DNA from: Haemonchus contortus
Lineage: Eukaryota; Nematoda; Chromadorea; Rhabditida; Trichostrongylidae
Length of the DNA: 64,000 bases
Direction of reading: 5' to 3'
NCBI GenBank assembly: GCA_000469685.2
Contig: LS997563.1
Location: 2,624,781-2,688,780 of the forward strand
This document shows, in pieces, positions 56,801 to 64,000 of this stretch; within the stretch, counting starts at the first letter, position 1; each line of letters starts with the position of its first letter. The notes under the pieces were generated by a model. The model was given only the letters and a program-made list of their open reading frames with translations. It had not been told where the DNA came from and searched no databases. The translations under genes and the position numbers were made by a program.

Positions 56801-59800
56801 AAGAGAAAGCACAAGGAACTTGTAAAACGGTTCGTATGTGGAAACTAAGGTATCAACGTAAAAAAAAGTATTTGCCGACGAATGCTTCCCATTGTCCTCA
56901 AAAAGACCCCTCCGGGAAAGAGCAGTGAAAAAGACCCTACCATCATAAACAACCATCAAACATAGTAAGTCTATCTAGCAACTATCACATCAAATACTCG
57001 AAGTGAATAAGAAAACTGGCTATCAACCAACGGCTTCCAACTTTTTGGGTGTGGTTTATCACAATGATTCGGATGTATACAAAAGAAGGAGGGGGTTGGG
57101 AGGTCTAGCTATGTATATGGAAAGCACAGCGGCTTCGAACTGATTTGATGAACCCTTATGTAGGCTAAAGGTAAAATCATTTCGCGGAGTTCCTATCCAT
57201 TCATGATTACTGTAGTGTCAGGTCATTGAGATCTTTCTTGGGCCAGAGACTAATAAAGGTCTCAATGACCTGACGACAAAGTAATCATGCGATTTTGTGA
57301 AGTAGCGGAGCGATGAAGAGCTTCTAGCTTCTAATTATCTTCACTGTATTATACGTAATTGCGTAGCGTTTTCCAGTTATCTTTTCTTTTGCACAAGAAC
57401 AGCTTTGATGGCTTCTTCTATTTGGAAACTGATAAATGCCTTAGTAGTTAAATGGAATGAACTAGAATCCATCCCCCTATGAGAACTTTCCTTCTATCGA
57501 TAAAATAAGCCTTGTTAGGCAGGAAAGAGATGGCATCGGAGACTAATGTTACTCTTGGAAGACAGTGAAAAGAAGGAAAAACGCCTTAGGATAAGGAAAA
57601 GAAAGAATGTGTAGTGGTCTGGGAGCGTATCACTAGATCGTCCCAGTTCACTAAACTGAAGCATTGATCATATGATCGTGTTTACTAATCGGCTAAACTA
57701 ACAATTCTCCAAATGAGATGCTTGTTCAACGGCAATGAAAAGTTGGTTTTGTTTACGTTGATGTTTTCCAATTAACAACATTCAGCAGAATCTCATCGAC
57801 CGTTTTGAGATGACCTTTGATGGTACAAAATATGACAAAAATGTTTTTTAGCTCACTCATGAATAATATATGAGTAGGTGAATAAGTAAAAATGTGAATA
57901 TAAATAATATATCCGATAGGTGATGTCAAGTAGAACAAGTAAATTCATTAAACTCCGAACTGCACCTGCTTAAATCCTGCATAAATGTCTCTAATTCAAA
58001 TTTGAAGTTGCTAACTGAAGGTGATTCAAATGAAAGTATTGTATTTACATTAACTGGTCGCCTTCTGTGGCTAGGGTGTTGGAATTTGACCACAGGAATA
58101 CCCCAGACATTCTAGTATATTACTTTTGTAAAAATCACTCGCCGAGATTTTTCCTATTTGATTACAGTCCCATTCCAAAATAAAGAGAGTAAACTAGTAA
58201 TTGATGTGTTGATGCTATAGTGTTTGATGCTACTTTTTGCAGTGTTCCAACTCTTTTGAGTATAGGCGGACAGCTCGTTTTTCCTGACTACTCCTGAAGT
58301 TGAGAACATTTTTTGCTAAAAGAGGAATGTAAGGGAACCGTTCCATGGTACTAGTCAATGTTTTGGTGGAGTGCAGGAACTGGGAACCTGCATCTGTTAC
58401 ATTTAAGTGTCTCTCCTTAAAGCAAGGGTACCATTCGGAATTCATGCGATTCGGGCCTCGAAGTTCTAGGTGATAGTACGCTGTTACTAGTGATTTTTCC
58501 GAATGACTCTTCATTCGATTTTGGCTTCATTTTTGTTACTGGCCGATTAGCCTAGGCGTTCAAAAAAGGGAGATTCCTTCGTAAGCAGGTGTCGGATGAG
58601 CGGAGAGCTTCATGAGCTTTATGTTATATTCCCATAACAATACTTTGAAATCCAAGTCATTGACCTTGATTTCAAGTTGTGTTCGAATGACTTTCAGTGT
58701 ATGATGTGCTCTGAAGCTGGCGTGCTTCATCGGAGCCCCATGCCATGCCCAATATAGCAGAGAAACTCTATGAAGAAGGGTGCTGTGTAGAAAAAACGAT
58801 GAGAAAATTTTGGAACAGTTCTGGATGAATGCTTCAAAATTTCCTCTCCGTTTGTTCTACACAGTATCCTTCCCCATATAATTGCTCTCTACATTGAACA
58901 CGGCTTGAGTTCCTCTATAAAAACAATAAAACTTTTAACCGAGAGTCGCAGGGAAAACGAGGATTACTCCCTCCGCATGAGGATCCACTGTATCATGCTC
59001 AGAAATTCAGAAGTACATCAAACCTATTTCATTTGAGAGGTTGATTTTCAAGATTGCCTCTATGAAATTTACTTTGACTTTCACGATTTATCCGGAAAGA
59101 TTGAAGTCCTCAGAAGATCGCTCTTTGCAAGAGCCGATATTCAAGCTACATGGCTCAAAATACCGTATGTGTGACTTGGGTATATAGGAGCTAAAAATCA
59201 AAGTCTAAATCCTTATTCTCCTATTGTTTCACCCCGTTATCCTTTATAGCAGAGTTATTATTTCTGAATGTAAAGTAAGATAAGAATTGTTCCGCAAAAT
59301 CCGCAATTCGCCGATACTGTGGTATCTTCCGCAAATGCAGAATTACTTCATTCCGTATCTGCAGGTGGTCCTGGATCATCGGTAACTTCAACTTTATAAT
59401 GCATATTGGTATCGATATGCCAACTACAAAATGGCTTCTAAAAGCTCTACTGCAGTGAGAATCAGCCAAACTGCAGCATCAGCATCTGAATGTACTTTGA
59501 CTGGCATAAGCAAATCAAATGATAACAGAGTTCGCCGTCATAGATGGGATTCCTTGATTCCTTTTCAACTTTAAAGTAAACAAAAAACGCCGGTAAACAA
59601 CAACAACAACCTACCTCGATTCCCGCGCTCCAGAACATTCTTGCCACACGAGCCGACACGATGTACCATGATCCATTGCTTTTTGGAGCACAGTAAGTGT
59701 GAACTGATGGGACTGGCACCTGAGATAGTTAACTTGTTACCTTAGCTGTGCTTCCATTTCACTTTTTCAACAAGTACAACTCGCTTTCATGGAAGGATCG

Positions 59801-61745
59801 CAACGTTCATGGGGGGCCAGAGAACGATGAAAGTTCTTGCTACTGATTCGTCGTTTATTGACTTATGTTTTTTCCATGGTGGTAGATAACCGTGGAAGCC
59901 ATGTGACTTCTGCCCACGTCGAAGATGCGATTGTTATATAGGAGGACTTTTGTGTTTCGAGTTTATAGCGTAAGGACCCTTACAATCAGAGAGCAAGCTG
60001 CAACGAAAGTTTCAATGTGAAGAGTTGGACCATTAAAAATTAAAATAGCTCCTATTACTACTTTTCTGCTCTGGGTGGGAAACTACTGAGCAGAATCAAT
60101 TCGTACTCGTCATAGAATGAAGTGTTTGGCATCTCCATGGGCCCATTCGAAACAGGTGGGTTCAACTTGGTGTTGTTAATGACAAAACGTCATATATAGC
60201 ACACTTTGATTGAAGTATCCTCCGCAGAGAATTCAAGGTGTTGTAATGGCAAGTGGAGCTCACTATCCCAAGCAGATGATCCGGGAGCGAATCCCAGACA
60301 GTATTTGCCCACAAAAAGCAAACCCTCCATCCCTCTAGGTCGGGTTAATTGGTAACAGACTCGTCTGGGAGGATAAAATCGCTGACGTGTAGGTACATCG
60401 GCTTGCCACCCCAAATCATTGTATAGGCCACTACGCAATCGGACCGCCACTACGATCAGGTGTGGAAGTCGAAGGAGGTCTTTGGAGTATTTATCGAATC
60501 GTTCCAAGCTATGAACGTCTCCAATTCGTTCAGTGTAAGTTCATGAAGGTGTTAATTGTCGTCCAAGTGCCCTGTGGGTGTGGTGTGTGGGTTCCCTTTA
60601 TTTCTTTCGGACAATTGGTACCGTCCAGATAAAAAGGTTTTAAACACGGTTTCAGACAATGGCATGTTTTCCAGCGTATTTCTTAAGCAAACAAGAAATC
60701 GAACCCTATTCCGTCCAAAAGCCAAAAGTCAAGTGAGTGGCGCATTTTTCGAAGAGCATTCAGTGCTTTTCTCTTGAGGCCTTGAGTGAGCAGTTCGAAT
60801 AATAAGTTTTTCAATCCTACATAATTCCCAAAGAAGTTATTTTTTTTGGGGCTTCCTTTTTAAGCGAACTCTCCCTCAGCTTCTACCCTTTCAAGTTCAC
60901 CCAGTTATCAACCATTAGCGAAGGTAACAGAGAAAGTCACTCTCGATAATGATTAACGAGTTATTATGAGGTCGTAAACGACTAATTTCCAGTCTTTGCT
61001 ATAGCCATTGGTTCGTTGCTTTATGATGGCAAATGTGGGAGTTAGAACGAGTACCAGTCACAATGTAGGAGTTAGTGGGAACAGGGTTGAGTACTGTCTG
61101 GCAAGTATATTGATTTCACCTGGAATATTGTTATGCAGACAGCTCGAAAACAGTAGGACAGTGCTGCACAGAACAGGATTCGTCGCGAGACCACCCACCT
61201 GAAAGAGCATTTGAAAGGGATGTCAACGAAAAACTTATCGTGCAAGCAGATTAGCTCACATAAATAAACAGTAAACAAATAAACACAAACTATGCCATCT
61301 AATCCAACCTGTGTTGATGCGTCACGATAACTACTATGGCATTCACTACGAGAATAATCATGATGTATTCAGTGATCCTGATGGCTCCCTTGACCTGGAA
61401 TCAAAGCAATGGGAATATCGCCCATATGGGTTTGGCTGACTATTCATTCGTTTCCTTCTCAGTTATCTTCAGTCTTACCTCGGGGAACCACGAGAACCAC
61501 AAATCGGGCAATGGAGGTGAATCTCGGGGAACACGCTCATGAATCCACGCTAATGCCACTTCGTTCAGTGTCCAACCGATTCCCTGAATTTCATTTAGAG
61601 TGGGGAGGTAGTAAGAGTCAGAAAATTTGAATGAGCCAGGAATACGAACCACAAAGGCCATCGCAAACACGGTGGGCAGTCGCCGCGTTACAAATGACTT
61701 GGTTATCGATGTCAGCAAAATTTCTCGCTTCTCTTTGTCGATCAT
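53820..61745 (-). CDS. sphingomyelin synthase family enzyme
   Basis: Nine exons (minus): 61650-61745, 61479-61583, 61309-61394, 61120-61198, 59615-59719, 56508-56615, 56040-56131, 53999-54088, 53820-53940. Phases close to 293 residues. The enzyme moves the phosphocholine (or phosphoethanolamine) head group from a phospholipid to ceramide in Golgi or plasma membrane. All four family motifs are seen: ALAWIHERVP..SPPLPD, VKGAIRITEYI followed by SRRILFCAALSYCFR, CGDLIVSGHT with the first catalytic His, and HYTIDVLLGY with the second His and the Asp. The C-terminus has SWWAKVVPYFEKDAP and HNRLEWPSSCPQKMRRRLY. No SAM domain is present, so SMS rather than SMSr is favoured. The ATG directly follows TTCAG (trans-splicing likely). 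Introns reach 3 kb and contain SINE copies and a hairpin. Confidence 0.9.
54183..54275 (-). mobile_element. tRNA-derived SINE, 3' end fragment (minus)
   Basis: Plus-strand text GATGGGCCTCGCATCCGACTTCC..CAGAATCG is the reverse of the family end. It directly precedes a plus-oriented copy, making a head-to-head pair inside the last-but-one intron of the sphingomyelin-synthase gene. Confidence 0.55.
54285..54480 (+). mobile_element. tRNA-derived SINE copy (plus)
   Basis: Head AGCGGAGGTGTAAAGGCGAGTGGC, a degraded B-box, CAGGCCAACAAA, GGAGAGTAAAAGCACTGAC and a family-like tail. It lies in an intron of the sphingomyelin-synthase gene. Confidence 0.7.
55640..55880 (+). repeat. dispersed repeat related to 23090-23480
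   Basis: Shares GAATGTGACG, a GGAAGGGG block, CTGGCTACAGTAAG and GTGTGTACGTC in order with the region at 23090-23480. It is intronic in the sphingomyelin-synthase gene and its class is unknown. Confidence 0.5.
57203..57288. repeat. foldback hairpin, ~34-bp arms
   Basis: Left arm CATGATTACT...GTCAGGTCATTGAGATCTTT (57203-57236) and right arm (57255-57288) are inverted copies. The inner 20 bases differ at one position, and a small mismatch block separates them from the matching outer 10 bases. The loop is 18 bases. It lies in an intron of the sphingomyelin-synthase gene. Confidence 0.85.
60230..60490 (+). mobile_element. tRNA-derived SINE copy (plus)
   Basis: Head GGTGTTGTAATGGCAAGTGGAGCTCAC, body CAGACTCGTCTGGGAGGATA, CATTGTATAGGCCACTACGC and CCACTACGATCAGG. 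It lies in an intron of the sphingomyelin-synthase gene. Confidence 0.75.
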
Positions 61746-63014
61746 CTGAACAGAATAGGCTGACTACAGGCGATTTAATTTCCGCATAACTCCTACGTCG
61801 GTTGATCTTCATCAGGCCCACGAATAGAGAAATGCAAGGTTCATAGAGCCATAGAATCGAAAAAAGGTTTTGTGGCTGCTTCAGTGCGGCCTATGAGGAC
61901 GATTTTGAGAGGAAAGAAAGCTTCTGGAGTTTGTCGTATACGAATTTCCGATAGAAAATTATTGGCGATAACCAAAAATACGAGATTACGTGCTGATGAA
62001 TATTAGCGATATCCTAAGATAGTTACAACCAAAATCAATCTCTTTTCAAAGAAGATTAGAAGAAGAATCACAGATTCACGAGTAGATATGAAGATCCTGA
62101 AGATCAGCCAAAAATAGAGAGAGATATCAGCAGACATTCACGAAAATCTCCATACAGTTACCATGGACCAGAAAGGAATTCAGTAGGACTGGTGGCAGTG
62201 GTAGGAATGGCGAGGTGGCAGCAGCAGAACATGAGGAGGGTTCAGTCTGGTCGGCGTACTGACTGACTGATAAGAACAGCATGGGGACTAGAATATACCG
62301 TCTTGGTGGAAAACAGGAAAGACTTGATGACGTTCCGGATATTCCCAGGAGGAAATGCCTAAATGCACTGATAGGCTTTCCATCAGAAGATTAGAGGAGT
62401 GGAGAAAGTTTTGAGGACATGTCCTTAAAAAGCAACAGCAGTCGTGAAGCATATTAGTGACGTTGTGGGCACGCAGTATTTTCCCCTATCAGTTATCAGG
62501 CGCCCGCCTACCCCTGATGTTCATACGAGTGCACTGAATTTGATCCCAATGGTCGAAAATTGCTTTTAAAATACTAGATAATCAAGAGTAATGAAGTTTG
62601 GTCCCGTGGGGAAGGGAATTAACATTCAACTAAATTATAGTGTTCATTGATAAGGTGCTCCTTCAAAACGGCTTCTATGAAGCAATCAAGAGCAGTTGAG
62701 CAGTTCTTCTGACGCTGCATGTTCAATGTCGCGGATTATCCGAATCGTCTTCAGAGAAGGGATCCCTAAGATCAAGGTGCACATAGTTTCGAGGCCAGGA
62801 AAATGTCAAAACGTCAAGTCACAAAAATGAAAAGAAGGCTGCCATTCAAGGCATTGATCCAGGCCTGGGAGCATTTTGAGGCTCAGTGGAAATTCCTCGA
62901 ACAGAGGCCTTTTTATGGACCGGTCATGTGGCAACCACTGGTCCCTGTATTCATGAAGGGTTAAGCTGTATTACATATTGAGGAGAGGAATCCAGCTGCA
63001 AATGGCTTATTTGA
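61746..63014. other. non-coding region upstream of the sphingomyelin-synthase gene
   Basis: Contains the putative promoter of the minus-strand sphingomyelin-synthase gene just above 61745. The part at about 62150-62480 looks like a decayed retrotransposon, but I can read no defining motif. No other gene is seen. Confidence 0.35.
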
Positions 63015-63510
63015 TTTTAGGTGGTAAAATGACAAGTGGCGCATGTTCACACACACAAGGTCACGAGTTCGAATCCCTGATCGATATCGGCCTGAACCGA
63101 CCAGGCCGTTCATCCCTCCAAGTAGCGTCGGTGATCGAATCCCGATTCAGGGGCCACCCCGGCAAACCAAGTCTCCATCAGCTCATGGACGATGAAGTGG
63201 TACATGGAGTTGTCTGGGAGTAGCCAGCCCGGTAGACCAAGTCTCCATCAGCTCATGGACGATTAAGTTGTACACAAATCTGTCTAGGAGTAGCTACCCC
63301 GGCAAACCAAGTCTCCATCAGCTCATGGACGATTGAGTGGTACCCAAACTTGTCTGGGAGGATAAAAGCAACGAGTTGTACAGCGGCTGCTGCCACAATT
63401 TATTATATAAGTTTTATATGCATTCGAATTGCCACTACGATTCTGAATTCCGAATGAAAGTCGAATAAGGCGGAGCACCCCAAAAACTTGATTGATTAGT
63501 GCCGGAAACT
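63015..63510 (+). mobile_element. tRNA-derived SINE with internal 70-bp tandem triplication
   Basis: Head TTTTAGGTGGTAAAATGACAAGTGGCGCA, B-box GAGTTCGAATCCC, CGATATCGGCCT, then three 70-base units starting at 63157, 63227 and 63297 (each with CCAAGTCTCCATCAGCTCAT), then the normal body GTCTGGGAGGATAAAAGC and CCACTACGATTCTGAA. No other copy in the window has this triplication. Confidence 0.8.
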
Positions 63511-63658
63511 TTTATTCCTTTTATCTTTTATGCTGTATTGAATACACAAAGGAGTTCAACGGAACCATTCTTCATTATAAAATGGCAGTTTTATTCAATT
63601 CTCATTACATGACTTGTTTTTGATTGAAAGTTTTGAGCAATCTCCCGAAGGGTTTGAG

Positions 63659-63920
63659 TTATGCAATGGCTGGCTTCGTGAAAACGTTTCGGAGAACCGA
63701 ACAAATAGTTAGGCCGGCACAAGGATTGATGGCCTGTCCTTTCCATATTGATGGATTATTCCTCTGGAAGATGCTCACGTCGCCATTTTGAGAGATTAGC
63801 TGAAGTTGCAACACCTTGGATCTGACAGCTGCAAGGAAGGGCCCGGAGTGGATACGATGCCACCTCAGGCATGAACCTCCAACTTGCCCTGCAGAGCTAT
63901 CTATCATCCCATTGATCTGA
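63659..63920 (-). CDS. possible 3'-terminal exon of a gene entering from the right edge
   Basis: An 82-codon minus-strand frame ends at 63659 with VLRNVFTKPAIA. On the coding strand it is preceded by TTCTTTGTAG, a fair splice acceptor near 63921. The composition (GGSCLRWHRIHSGPF, VLQLQLISQNGDVSIF) looks protein-like, but I recognise no family. The rest of the gene, if real, lies beyond the window. Confidence 0.3.
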
Positions 63921-64000
63921 CTACAAAGAAATCTTAGAAAAATGACTTTTCTAGTTAGTACAATTGATTTTTAGCTCAAGCGGTTGCAATTCAGACAAAG

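Overview
This is a eukaryotic window and almost certainly nematode DNA. Short exons (30 to 230 bases) are bounded by GT...AG introns with TTTCAG-type acceptors. The start codons of six of the eight genes modelled here lie 0 to about 11 bases after an AG preceded by a pyrimidine-rich stretch, as expected for spliced-leader trans-splicing. Long introns full of repeats, CR1/RTE-type LINE remnants, mariners and many tRNA-derived SINEs suggest a parasitic clade V (strongylid or hookworm-like) genome. That placement is inference from style, not from a database match. Gene models were built by hand from splice signals and phase continuity, and most add up to an exact open frame.

Layout. 3.1-7.7 kb (+): a complete organic solute transporter alpha (OSTalpha/SLC51A) gene. 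7.7-11.4 kb (+): a CR1/Jockey-like LINE with an intact 955-codon endonuclease-reverse transcriptase frame, starting within tens of bases of the OSTalpha stop codon. 12.4-14.9 kb: an inverted-repeat element and two different mariners lying five bases apart. 17.3-22.5 kb (+): a secreted Gly-rich protein. 24.7-27.5 kb (+): a small secreted Thr-rich protein. 27.6-33.0 kb (-) and 35.3-43.6 kb (+): two ABCG-family half-transporters in head-to-head orientation. 46.2-48.9 kb (+): an unrecognised 421-residue His-rich/basic protein. 49.7-52.0 kb (+): a DNAJC14-like J-domain protein. 53.8-61.7 kb (-): a sphingomyelin-synthase-family enzyme.

Most striking system. The two ABCG genes are arranged like vertebrate ABCG5/ABCG8 (sterolins): divergent, with about 2.3 kb between their start codons, one more ABCG5-like and the other more ABCG8-like in the post-NBD linker. 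Both have full-length open frames (about 704 and 715 residues), yet both nucleotide-binding domains have lost the Walker A lysine, the catalytic acidic residues, the signature motif and the H-loop histidine. If the models are right, this is a maintained pair of ATPase-degenerate ABC proteins.

The membrane and lipid theme (OSTalpha, an ABCG5/8-like pair, sphingomyelin synthase) is probably coincidental clustering. At least 12 copies of one tRNA-derived SINE family, three copies of a MITE with GCAGTAGGAACG ends, a long-TIR MITE, two foldback hairpins and several local tandem duplications account for much of the non-coding sequence.
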